Source: Halomonas sp. KG2 | GTDB lineage: Bacteria > Pseudomonadota > Gammaproteobacteria > Pseudomonadales > Halomonadaceae | NCBI GenBank assembly: GCA_030440445.1 | Contig: CP098528.1 | Span: 3,906,001 to 3,970,000, forward strand | Direction: 5' to 3' | Length of the DNA: 64,000 bases | Part shown: positions 56,150 through 64,000 of the stretch, piece after piece | Layout: every line of letters starts with the position of its first letter | How positions within the stretch are numbered: position 1 is the stretch's first letter | Position numbers and translations under genes: made by a program | Notes under the pieces: model-generated | Seen by the model: the letters and a program-made list of their open reading frames with translations, nothing else | Told to the model about the DNA's origin: nothing | The model's database searches: none

Positions 56150-57985
56150 ATGCTGCTTACCCTGGCAGATGCCGCCGAACCCACTGACACCTTGGCCGAG
56201 TTACACAGCGATGCCCAAGCTGTTTACTGGCTCGCTCGTTGCCCGCAAACGGGCGGCATGCAACTTTGGCAGTGGCGCGCCGACAGCAACGAGACGCCGC
56301 GCTGTGTAGTAGAAGATGCCGTGGGTAGCCGCGTGAATCAGTACGGCGGTGGCAGCTACACGCCCCTACTAGAGGGCGTCGTGTGGGTGCGCCAGCACGA
56401 TCAAGCCATCATGCAGCTCGACCGCCACGGTGTAAGCCACTGCTGGCAACAGCGCCCGCAAACAGCCTACGGCGGGCTATGCGCCGACCCTAAGCGTCAG
56501 CGAGTGATTGCGGTAGAAGAGGATCATCAAGGTCAACGGCTGGTCGCCATTAATGGCGACAACAGAGCTGGCAAAAACAGCACTGACAACAACAGGCAAG
56601 TGTTGGCTGAAGGCGCTGACTTCTATGGCGCAGCGGTATTAAGCGATGACGGCAACTACCTCGCCTGGGTCAGCTGGTCGTTGCCGCACATGCCTTGGCA
56701 ACGCAGCCAGCTACATCTCGCGCGGGTGACCACCACAGGCCAGCTTGAAATACTGGAGCATTGGGATTTTGGCGCAGCAATTAGCCAGCCACAGTTTGGC
56801 CCTCACAACACGCTGATCTGTATGAGCGATCACGCTGGCTGGTGGCAACCCTGGCAGGTAAATTTGGCCACCCCTGTGTGCCTGAGCAGTGCCCCGGTTG
56901 ACCACATCACCACACCGTGGCAACTGGGTGAGCGCCAGCACCTATGGCGAGATAATCGGCAGGTATACTGCCAACTGCACCAGGGGGCAGCTCAGCTTTA
57001 TCGCCGTTGCGGCGAGCAGGTGGAAGCACTGTTACCAGCCCCCGGCCGCGTGGCAAGCATCACGCTAGCCAAGCACGGTGACTATGCCATTGTGCAAAGC
57101 GCCACCAGCGGCGCTCAGCTGATACGCTTCAACGACAATGGCTCACGCAACTGCCTAGTAGGTAAGGTCGAGGGTAACGCAACGAAAAGCCTAGTGACTG
57201 CAAACTCCTCCATCGCAGAATGGCTGGAAACCCCTGTTGGCAACGAAGGCGAAACGGTTCACGGCTTTTTCTACTCAGCCTTAGCTAACCGCGCTGCGCC
57301 GCTGATTGTACGCGTTCATGGCGGGCCCACCGCCGCCGCCTACCCTGTTTACGACCCGCTGGTAGCCTATTGGCAACAGCAGGGCTTTCACGTATTGGAT
57401 ATCAACCCCCGTGGCAGCGGCAACTTTGGCCGCCGCTATCGCGAATGCTTAGCCGGCCAGTGGGGCATCAGCGATACCAACGATGTCATCGCCCTGGTTA
57501 ACGCCGCCAGCACACGCTTCGCGATTGATACAGCACGCTGTTTTATTCGCGGCCAAAGCGCTGGCGGGTTGACTGCTCTTAATGCCTTGGCGGCCACGCC
57601 GCTATTTGCTGCGGCCACTAGCCTATACGGGGTAACCGATGCATTAACGTTAGCGGCACAAACACACCGCTTTGAATCCGGTTACCTGGGCTGGCTAATC
57701 GGAGACGAGACCCAGCTCGCCCAGCGCAGCCCTAGCTACCACGTCACCCGTTGTCAGCGCCCATTACGGGCACTGTTTATCCAGGGTGGCAAAGACGCCG
57801 TCGTGGTGCCAGAACAAACTCATGCCATGGCGCGGCATATCGAACTCCACGGTGGCGAGGCACAAACACTGCTGTTTGATAACGAGTATCACGGCATTCG
57901 CCACCCCAAAGCTCGCCAAACCATGCTGGCCCGCGAGCTAGCCTTTTATCAATCTAGCCACCTAACGACAGCACCAAGGTCGTAG
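56150..57985 (+). CDS. S9 family (prolyl oligopeptidase-type) peptidase, PqqH/PqqM-like
   Basis: A 611-residue cytosolic peptidase: N-terminal propeller (about 10-355) and C-terminal alpha/beta-hydrolase (about 370-610). Catalytic Ser is in 'IRGQSAGGLTAL', Asp in 'IQGGKDAVVVP', His in 'NEYHGIRHP'. 'LIVRVHGGPTAAAYPVYDPL' and 'DINPRGSGNFG' are typical of S9. In pseudomonads a gene of this type sits in pqq clusters and may help process PqqA-derived peptides. Start ATG 56150 (aaggag) preferred over a frame extension into the previous gene. Confidence 0.93.
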   Translation: MLLTLADAAEPTDTLAELHSDAQAVYWLARCPQTGGMQLWQWRADSNETPRCVVEDAVGSRVNQYGGGSYTPLLEGVVWVRQHDQAIMQLDRHGVSHCWQQRPQTAYGGLCADPKRQRVIAVEEDHQGQRLVAINGDNRAGKNSTDNNRQVLAEGADFYGAAVLSDDGNYLAWVSWSLPHMPWQRSQLHLARVTTTGQLEILEHWDFGAAISQPQFGPHNTLICMSDHAGWWQPWQVNLATPVCLSSAPVDHITTPWQLGERQHLWRDNRQVYCQLHQGAAQLYRRCGEQVEALLPAPGRVASITLAKHGDYAIVQSATSGAQLIRFNDNGSRNCLVGKVEGNATKSLVTANSSIAEWLETPVGNEGETVHGFFYSALANRAAPLIVRVHGGPTAAAYPVYDPLVAYWQQQGFHVLDINPRGSGNFGRRYRECLAGQWGISDTNDVIALVNAASTRFAIDTARCFIRGQSAGGLTALNALAATPLFAAATSLYGVTDALTLAAQTHRFESGYLGWLIGDETQLAQRSPSYHVTRCQRPLRALFIQGGKDAVVVPEQTHAMARHIELHGGEAQTLLFDNEYHGIRHPKARQTMLARELAFYQSSHLTTAPRS

Positions 57986-58044
57986 CGCAACAATCCCTGA
58001 AGGTGCTTAAGATAATGGTTAACAACGATAAACGAGACCGCCCC

Positions 58045-59208
58045 ATGACTTCGCCGCTCACACAACTTCGTAAGTTTGTCGCTCCTGAAATTATTTTTGG
58101 CGACGGGGCGCGCCACGCTGCGGGTAACTACGCCACGACATTCGGGGCAGAAAAGGTACTCCTGGTCTCCGACCCCGGCGTGCTGCTGGCGGGTTGGGTC
58201 GCCGATATTGAAGCCAAGCTGCTGGAAGCCAATATTGCCGTTGAGCGCTTTACCGCCGTATCACCTAACCCGCGGGTCGATGAGATTATGGCCGGTGCCG
58301 AGGTCTACCGTGAAACCGGCTGCAAAGCAATTGTGGCGGTGGGCGGCGGCAGCCCCATGGACTGCGCCAAAGGGATTGGCATCGTCACCGCCCACGGTGG
58401 CCACATTCTTGATTTTGAAGGTGTGGATACGATTAGCGTGCCCATTCCGCCGCTAATTTTCATTCCCTCAACTGCGGGCACGTCGGCGGATATTTCCCAG
58501 TTTGCGATTATTTCCGACCAACAGCGACGCATGAAATTCTCAATCATCAGCAAAGCCGTGGTGCCGGATGTGTCGCTGATCGACCCAGAAGTCACCATGA
58601 CCATGTCGCCCTATCTCACCGCGTGTACCGGGGTCGATGCGCTAGTGCATGCCATCGAAGCGTTTGTTTCAACCGGTAGTGGCCCGCTCACCGATGCCCA
58701 TGCCTTAGAAGCCATGCGCTTAATCAGCAGCCATCTTGAAGCACTGGTGGCGAACCCGGCCGACGGCGAGCTGCGTGCCCAGGTAATGCTGGGCAGTATG
58801 CAAGCAGGGCTGGCGTTTTCAAACGCCATTTTGGGCGCGGTACATGCGATGTCCCATAGTTTAGGTGGCTTCCTGGATTTACCCCACGGCTTATGCAATG
58901 CCATGCTGCTAGAGCACGTGGTGGCTTATAACTACGAAGCCGCCCCTGACCGCTTTAAGCGGGTTGCCGAGGCCGTAGGTATCGACTGTCGGGGGTTGTC
59001 GCAGCAGCAGATCAAAAAAGCCCTGTTTCAGTACTTAGTCGACTTAAAACATGCCGTTGGCCTAGGCGGAACCCTTGGTGTGATGGGCGTCTCGCGTAGC
59101 GACGTGCCTTTTCTCACTAACCATGCGCTGGGTGATCCCTGCATCTTGACTAATCCACGCCGTTCCAGCTCAAGAGACGTGGCGGTGGTTTACGAAGAGG
59201 CACTATGA
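58045..59208 (+). CDS. ercA: Fe-type alcohol dehydrogenase, ErcA-like
   Basis: A 387-residue iron-containing (type III) alcohol dehydrogenase. NAD motif 'VAVGGGSPMDCAKGIGI'; metal ligands in 'DALVHAIEAF', 'HAMSHSLGG' and 'LDLPHGLCNAMLLEHV'. In Pseudomonas aeruginosa an equivalent protein (ErcA) sits between pqqH and the sensor gene ercS and affects control of ethanol oxidation, as I recall. Start chosen at ATG 58045; GTG 58003 and ATG 58015 are alternatives. It overlaps the sensor kinase gene by four bases. Confidence 0.92.
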   Translation: MTSPLTQLRKFVAPEIIFGDGARHAAGNYATTFGAEKVLLVSDPGVLLAGWVADIEAKLLEANIAVERFTAVSPNPRVDEIMAGAEVYRETGCKAIVAVGGGSPMDCAKGIGIVTAHGGHILDFEGVDTISVPIPPLIFIPSTAGTSADISQFAIISDQQRRMKFSIISKAVVPDVSLIDPEVTMTMSPYLTACTGVDALVHAIEAFVSTGSGPLTDAHALEAMRLISSHLEALVANPADGELRAQVMLGSMQAGLAFSNAILGAVHAMSHSLGGFLDLPHGLCNAMLLEHVVAYNYEAAPDRFKRVAEAVGIDCRGLSQQQIKKALFQYLVDLKHAVGLGGTLGVMGVSRSDVPFLTNHALGDPCILTNPRRSSSRDVAVVYEEAL

Positions 59209-60902
59209 AAAAAGCCAGCGATCCCTCGGGCTTTTCGGTCAGTGACCTGCTTGGGCTTGGCCAGCAGTCGGCGCGTAAAAGCTACTATCGCGAGCTTTCC
59301 GTACGCTTAGAAGAGCTTGAGGTGGAGCGCAACCGCTATAAATGGCTGTTCGAAAACGCGCTACACGGTATTTTTCAGGCATCGCTATCCGGCAAACTGC
59401 GCGCCGCTAACCCGGCGCTTGCCGCCATGCTTGATGACAGTAGCGTGGCGCATACACTTGAGCGCTGCGCGCGCTTTGACGCGCTGTTTGTTAACGCATC
59501 TACAGGGCAACAGCTGCGCGACCTGCTGCTCGCGCAAGGCCACGTAACCGGCCAAACCACCTGGCTGCAGGGCGCATCCGGGCATCAGGTACCCGTGGCA
59601 ATTACCCTAATACGTAAGCCCGCCGAGCTTGCCGGGGACGAAGACCTGATCGAAGGCTTTGTGGCGGATATTACCGAGCGTGAACGCGCTCGCCAGCATT
59701 TAGAAACCCTCAACGCCCATTTGGAAGCCCGGGTAGTTGACCGCACCCAAGCGCTTGAACGGCTCAACGAGGAGCTTAGAAGCGCTCGCGATGCCGCAGA
59801 GTTTGCTAACCAAAGTAAAGACCGCTACCTAGCCGCCGCTAGCCATGACCTGCTACAGCCCATGAACGCTGCACGCTTATTGGTAGCCTCGCTACAGGAA
59901 CGGCTGACCGACAGCGAGAACCTGTCTTTGATTGAGAGTGTGCAAAACTCATTGGAAGGCGCCGAAGCAATTCTTTCCGATCTGTTGGATATTTCACGGC
60001 TGGATCACGGCCAAGTACAGCCACAACTTCGCCACTTTAAAATCGACGATATCCTCAGCAGTCTGGCGGATGAATTTTCCCCGGTGGCGCAACGTAAGGG
60101 GCTAACGCTGCGCTACGTGCCTTCTCATCAAGCGGTAACCAGCGACCCTTATCTACTCAGCCGCATTGTGCGCAACTTTCTTGCTAACGCCTGCCGCTAT
60201 ACCCACCGCGGCGGCATCTGCCTTGGTGTCCGCCGTCATAACGACGACAGCCTGGCTGTGCAGGTTGTCGATAGCGGTATTGGTATTCCCGAAAGTGACT
60301 ACCAGCTTATTTTTCGCGAATTTCACCAACTTAACGCTACCCGTGCACGGGACCGCCAGGGCGTTGGCCTGGGGCTTGCCATTGTCGAACGGATTAGCCA
60401 GCGCCTTGAACATCCGCTCTCTGTGCATTCTGCCCCCGGCCAAGGCTCCTGCTTTGCTGTTACGGTGCCGCGTGCCGGCGCTATTTCCTTTAGCCAAGCC
60501 CCCGCTCCCAGCGCGCCGCTCTCCGCTGGCGATGAGTTTGAAGGGCTTCGCGTGCTGATCCTGGATAATGAACCAACGATTTTGCAAGGCATGGCGCTGC
60601 TGTTAAGTGAATGGCAGATCAGTTGCGATACGGCCCTGGATGTCGATACCGCTAAAGCCTGTCAGGAAGCACCGGATATGCTGCTGGTCGACCTGCACTT
60701 AGATGACAATATGACCGGCCTGGAGGCTATTCGCCAACTTCGCCAGCACTGGCACGACCCGCACCTGCCAGCCGCTATTCTCAGCGCCGACCGCTCTGAC
60801 CACTGGCAAAGGCGACTACGCCATGCTGGCGTGCCGCAGTTAAACAAACCCGTTCGTCCCGGCAAACTGCGCGCGCTGCTGCGCAGCCTGCTCAATGGCT
60901 AA
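59205..60902 (+). CDS. ercS: Soluble hybrid sensor histidine kinase, ErcS-like
   Basis: A 565-residue protein without membrane segments. Coiled start (about 25-50), PAS (about 45-165), HisKA with the phospho-acceptor His in 'AASHDLLQPMNAARLL' (about 205-275), HATPase (about 320-435) with 'VVDSGIGIPES' and 'GVGLGLAIVERIS', and a receiver domain (about 450-565) with the Asp in 'LLVDLHLDD' and Lys in 'LNKPVRPG'. The first receiver acid pair is 'DNE', partly changed. Cytosolic sensor for the ethanol/PQQ regulon by synteny with Pseudomonas ercS. It overlaps pqqF by 8 bp. Confidence 0.93.
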   Translation: MKKASDPSGFSVSDLLGLGQQSARKSYYRELSVRLEELEVERNRYKWLFENALHGIFQASLSGKLRAANPALAAMLDDSSVAHTLERCARFDALFVNASTGQQLRDLLLAQGHVTGQTTWLQGASGHQVPVAITLIRKPAELAGDEDLIEGFVADITERERARQHLETLNAHLEARVVDRTQALERLNEELRSARDAAEFANQSKDRYLAAASHDLLQPMNAARLLVASLQERLTDSENLSLIESVQNSLEGAEAILSDLLDISRLDHGQVQPQLRHFKIDDILSSLADEFSPVAQRKGLTLRYVPSHQAVTSDPYLLSRIVRNFLANACRYTHRGGICLGVRRHNDDSLAVQVVDSGIGIPESDYQLIFREFHQLNATRARDRQGVGLGLAIVERISQRLEHPLSVHSAPGQGSCFAVTVPRAGAISFSQAPAPSAPLSAGDEFEGLRVLILDNEPTILQGMALLLSEWQISCDTALDVDTAKACQEAPDMLLVDLHLDDNMTGLEAIRQLRQHWHDPHLPAAILSADRSDHWQRRLRHAGVPQLNKPVRPGKLRALLRSLLNG

Positions 60903-63117
60903 GCTTCGTTTCCAGCCAACCTTTATTTCCCTGCCTAACGGAGCACAGGGAGCGCTGGCCCAGGCGCCCCACTTAACCCGCGCTCACGTTAGCATCGCCA
61001 TTGCGGCGGGCTATCTGGATGAGTCGCGCACCCTGCCAGGGCTGGCTCATTTGCTCGAGCACGTGCTCACTACCGCGCCGCTGGAAGCATCTTCTAACAT
61101 CAGCCTGCTTACTTGGTTTGCCCAACACCAAGGCAGCCTGAACGCCCATACCGATGACTACGTCACCGATGTACATTTCTCGATACCCGCAAACAAACTA
61201 GAAGTCGCGGCGCTCACGGTTGCCAGCCAGCTCGCCAGGCCTGCGTTTTCGCCATCCGTCATTGGTGCCGAAGTCGCCGCCATCGATGCCGAGTGGCAGG
61301 CCCGCCAGAACAGTTCGGCGATGCAACGGCTGTTGGCCATCGCCACGCTCAGCGACCCTCAACATATCGGCGCTAGCTGCCGTCACGGTAACGCGCAAAC
61401 CCTAGGCAGCGACATGGCGCTATTATTTGAGGCGCTCACCGCGTTTCATCGCGACTACTACCACAGCGGCCGCGTTAGCATCGCCCTGATTAGCCCTTGG
61501 GACACGGAAACGATGGCTCGGCTGATTAAACGCATGGCAACGCTGTTTAGCCCACCAACCCCCAGCGCTCCTTCGCTTGCCATTACGCCCCGTTGGAACC
61601 GCCTGCCCCACGCGAAGATAGCCAGGACGGGCAACGCCGTTGAGCTACTGTGGCCACTGCCCTCGGCCGTCGCTCGTCATCAACTTACCGCCCTTGGCGA
61701 CACTGCTGATCGGTTAAATCAAGGCTTCCTAGTGGAGCAGTTACCTGACTCGATTACCGACTACCACGCAGCGCTGTCCCCGAGTGGAGCGACAGACGCC
61801 TTTAGCTTAATGTTAAGCGGCACTGCGACGCAGGAGCAGATGAAAGCCCTTGCGGCTGACCTAAGTGAGCGTTTAGCAGCCTTCTTCGCAACCCTGTCCG
61901 GAACAACACCTAACGATCATGGCAACTACTGGCAGCCACCCGCTGATACGGTGCAGTTAGCCCCGGCTTGGTTTGCACACGCCCGCCACCAAGCGCTAGC
62001 TCGTCGCTTTACTGCGCAGCCCCCTGAGCATCAGCCAGGCGCAAGCCCGTTTGCCGCTAACAATGCCCGTTGGCTATTAGGTAACGCGTCTCCATCGCCC
62101 TCATCACCCGCTTTTGATGCTTTTGATAGACAACCAGCGCCTTGCCCTGCCGTGCAGCGCTGGTGCGGTCAGTACGGTGTTAGTGATGATTTCGCGGCAC
62201 TTGCCACCACCGCCTGGGCGGCCTGCTTTGTGCCCGGCGCAGTGATTGTACCCAGCCCGCTTACCGCTCAGCGGCTGGCGCTTCAGGCGATTGTCTTCAA
62301 GCAAGAGAACTCGCCCCACGGCAGTTGGGTGATAGCGATGGGTAGTCAAGCCAACCACGCTATGGTGGCGCTGTTGGAAGACGCCGTGTTAGCTGCCTCT
62401 AAGGCTCAACAAGGGCTGCTGGCTCAGCAGTTGATACAGCGCTTAACACCACTGCCTGCCGAGCCTGTGGTATGGGTTTCCCATAACACAGGCGCCGCTG
62501 CCGTTTGCCACGCGCTAGCAAACCTGGCGAGCCGCGTCGCAATACGCGCTGAGCAGCCTCCCCCTGCTAGCCCAGCGACCAGTACCGCCATCATGCGGAC
62601 ACTGAGCCTGCCGGGCACTCCCAGCCAGCGATTACTATTGGCACTTGCGGAGCAGCACCACAGCGCAGCATTTTTTCAGCAGGCGCGTTATGACCATCAC
62701 TTGGGCTATGTAGCGGCGGTTCGCAGGGGTGACGGCGCGCCTTGTTCACTTGGCTATGTCGTGCAAGCTAGTCATGCAGGGCAAGTCAGCAAAAACGCGG
62801 ACTCGGCAGGGAGGAAGCTGAGAGAGGAAAAACGGATAGCGGAAAAGCTACGGTCGATCACCGACGCCCTCTGGCAAGAGTCTGATAGCGTTCTGCAGGC
62901 ACAACTGCCAGCGCTAACACCGCCTGAAACGCCACTCGCGGCGCTGGTTCTTCAGTGGCAAAGTCTCTTGGCAGGTACCCATCAGCCACTGCATCGCCTC
63001 GGAGAACAACGCATCGATTCACAGGCCCTTACCAATTTACTCTCCCAGATAAACACCTTGAGCCACTGGCAAACCCATTGGCTGGATAGCGCTGGCCATT
63101 ATTTTGTCAACGATTGA
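60895..63117 (+). CDS. pqqF: PqqA-processing Zn peptidase PqqF (M16)
   Basis: A 740-residue M16 (insulinase) family peptidase. The inverted Zn motif '[11 protein letters not shown]' is at about residues 50-60; the third ligand Glu is in the '[12 protein letters not shown]' helix about 75 residues later. The remaining halves are degenerate, as in other PqqF. It is thought to liberate the cross-linked dipeptide from PqqA with PqqG-type help. Placed far from pqqABCDE, after the sensor kinase, and overlaps the end of the convergent regulator gene by 11 bp. Confidence 0.93.
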   Translation: MAKLRFQPTFISLPNGAQGALAQAPHLTRAHVSIAIAAGYLDESRTLPGLAHLLEHVLTTAPLEASSNISLLTWFAQHQGSLNAHTDDYVTDVHFSIPANKLEVAALTVASQLARPAFSPSVIGAEVAAIDAEWQARQNSSAMQRLLAIATLSDPQHIGASCRHGNAQTLGSDMALLFEALTAFHRDYYHSGRVSIALISPWDTETMARLIKRMATLFSPPTPSAPSLAITPRWNRLPHAKIARTGNAVELLWPLPSAVARHQLTALGDTADRLNQGFLVEQLPDSITDYHAALSPSGATDAFSLMLSGTATQEQMKALAADLSERLAAFFATLSGTTPNDHGNYWQPPADTVQLAPAWFAHARHQALARRFTAQPPEHQPGASPFAANNARWLLGNASPSPSSPAFDAFDRQPAPCPAVQRWCGQYGVSDDFAALATTAWAACFVPGAVIVPSPLTAQRLALQAIVFKQENSPHGSWVIAMGSQANHAMVALLEDAVLAASKAQQGLLAQQLIQRLTPLPAEPVVWVSHNTGAAAVCHALANLASRVAIRAEQPPPASPATSTAIMRTLSLPGTPSQRLLLALAEQHHSAAFFQQARYDHHLGYVAAVRRGDGAPCSLGYVVQASHAGQVSKNADSAGRKLREEKRIAEKLRSITDALWQESDSVLQAQLPALTPPETPLAALVLQWQSLLAGTHQPLHRLGEQRIDSQALTNLLSQINTLSHWQTHWLDSAGHYFVND

Positions 63118-63778
63118 GAAACTGGGAAAAATCGATATCGTTGGCGGATAAAATCGCCTGTACTCGGCTGGTCACCCCCAGCTTGCGCAAGATCGCTGAC
63201 ACGTGGGCTTTCACCGTGGTTTCCGCAATATTAAGGTGGTAGGCAATCATCTTGTTAGATTCACCGCGTGTCATATGCTCCAACACTTGTAGCTGCTTGC
63301 GGGTCAGCAGGCGCAGTTGTTCCGCGGTAAAACCCTGATCCTGATGGCGACGCTTGCGGATACTGTCCGGTGCGCGCATGGCATCAGCCGGTAGAAAGAT
63401 ATTGCCTTCCAACACCTGGGCAATCGCGTGGCGCATCTGATCACGGGGCAGTGATTTGGTGATAAACCCCGCCGCTCCACAGGAGACTGCCTGGAGAATA
63501 ATCTGCTTATCCTCTTCCGCAGATACGATCACCACTGGAATCGTAGGCTGCTCATTACGCAGTTGCAAAAGCCCTGTTAACCCGTTCATGCCGGGCATAT
63601 TTAAATCTAGCAATATCAAATCAAGATCAGGATCTTGCTGGGCATGGGCGAGAGCTGCATCAAAGTCTTCTACCTCGATAACCTCAGCATCTGCGTAAGC
63701 TTCACGGATCACTCGCGCCATGGCATCGCGTACCAGGGGATGATCGTCGGCAATCAGGAGTTTATATGTCGCTGTCAT
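63107..63778 (-). CDS. NarL/LuxR-type response regulator (ErdR/ErbR-like)
   Basis: A 223-residue two-domain regulator. Receiver: '[17 protein letters not shown]', phospho-acceptor Asp58 in '[13 protein letters not shown]', Lys in 'GFITKSLP'. Output: LuxR HTH '[45 protein letters not shown]' (about 155-210). As the nearest partner of the ErcS-like kinase it probably activates the ethanol/PQQ genes. The last residues overlap pqqF on the other strand. Confidence 0.92.
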   Translation of the reverse strand: MTATYKLLIADDHPLVRDAMARVIREAYADAEVIEVEDFDAALAHAQQDPDLDLILLDLNMPGMNGLTGLLQLRNEQPTIPVVIVSAEEDKQIILQAVSCGAAGFITKSLPRDQMRHAIAQVLEGNIFLPADAMRAPDSIRKRRHQDQGFTAEQLRLLTRKQLQVLEHMTRGESNKMIAYHLNIAETTVKAHVSAILRKLGVTSRVQAILSANDIDFSQFLNR

Positions 63779-63903
63779 TATTATGGTTGCCTGTGGTTTA
63801 GCTAAATCCCGCTTACGGTGTCTTTTATAACACTCTACTAAGTCATCTCGATCAAGTCATCCGCCTTTAGTAAAGCAATTTCCCACCACCAAGCGGGGTG
63901 AGG

Positions 63904-64000
63904 CTACTGTTTAGCGGCGCTCTGCTTAAAGGTGCTAGCGAATTCGATCAGCGATTGCGTCAACCAAATGAGGGCTGGGTCGTTAGCATACAGCCCATGC
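63904..64000 (-). CDS. 3' end of an unidentified minus-strand gene
   Basis: A frame open from the window edge to the TAG at 63904-63906 encodes 31 residues ending 'LIEFASTFKQSAAKQ'. 'DPALIWLTQSLIEFASTF' resembles the last helix of LysR-type regulators, but this is too short to be sure. It runs in the same direction as the response regulator gene, 125 bp upstream of its start. Confidence 0.45.
   Translation of the reverse strand, partial: HGLYANDPALIWLTQSLIEFASTFKQSAAKQ

Overview
The window looks like a chromosomal segment of a Halomonas-type gammaproteobacterium (Halomonadaceae). This rests on protein-level resemblance, the mix of compatible-solute-era catabolic loci, and a pseudomonad-like PQQ/ethanol oxidation locus; no rRNA or other phylogenetic marker is present to prove it. 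Coding density is high. I saw no tRNA, rRNA, CRISPR array or intact insertion sequence.

Layout. 1-3.3 kb: the 3' end of a TolC-family outer membrane protein gene, a small DUF454 membrane protein and the magnesium channel gene mgtE. 3.3-5.2 kb: an aldehyde dehydrogenase flanked by gene-poor DNA and a possible transposase scrap, perhaps acquired. 5.2-19.8 kb: a complete myo-inositol catabolon. A nine-gene minus-strand unit (binding protein, permease, ATPase, TIM-barrel isomerase, iolC fused to an aldolase-like domain, iolD, iolE, iolA/mmsA, a second MocA-type dehydrogenase) diverges from iolR-iolG-iolB. Two GGAA-N6-TTCC-type operator candidates lie between them. 19.8-29 kb: a TauE-type exporter and a 2-aminoethylphosphonate locus (phnW, phnX, ABC transporter, PhnR) with two identical 12-bp operator candidates, then a HAD phosphatase. 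29-33.5 kb: two divergent cyclic-di-GMP genes (GAF-PAS-GAF-GGDEF-EAL and HDOD-GGDEF). 33.5-40.6 kb: a TRAP transporter, a LysR regulator and the 5-oxoprolinase genes pxpABC. 40.6-46.1 kb: katG and pntAB.

46.5-63.8 kb is a nearly self-contained PQQ and alcohol oxidation region. pqqA, B, C, D and E make the cofactor. A Ca-type quinoprotein alcohol dehydrogenase with a dedicated cytochrome c uses it. Around them lie poorly understood accessory genes: a CXXCW rhodanese-like protein, a secreted pentapeptide-repeat protein, a SoxYZ-like carrier and a metallo-beta-lactamase-fold hydrolase. Next come an S9 peptidase, an Fe-type alcohol dehydrogenase and a cytosolic hybrid sensor kinase (an order resembling the Pseudomonas pqqH-ercA-ercS block), then the peptidase gene pqqF, which converges on a LuxR-type response regulator. 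The last 97 bp hold the end of another minus-strand gene.

The least-explained parts are the quinoprotein accessory proteins, a 12-bp-period repeat just upstream of pqqA, and the small ORF upstream of the LysR gene. All functional statements come from reading the sequence and remembered family knowledge; no search was run.
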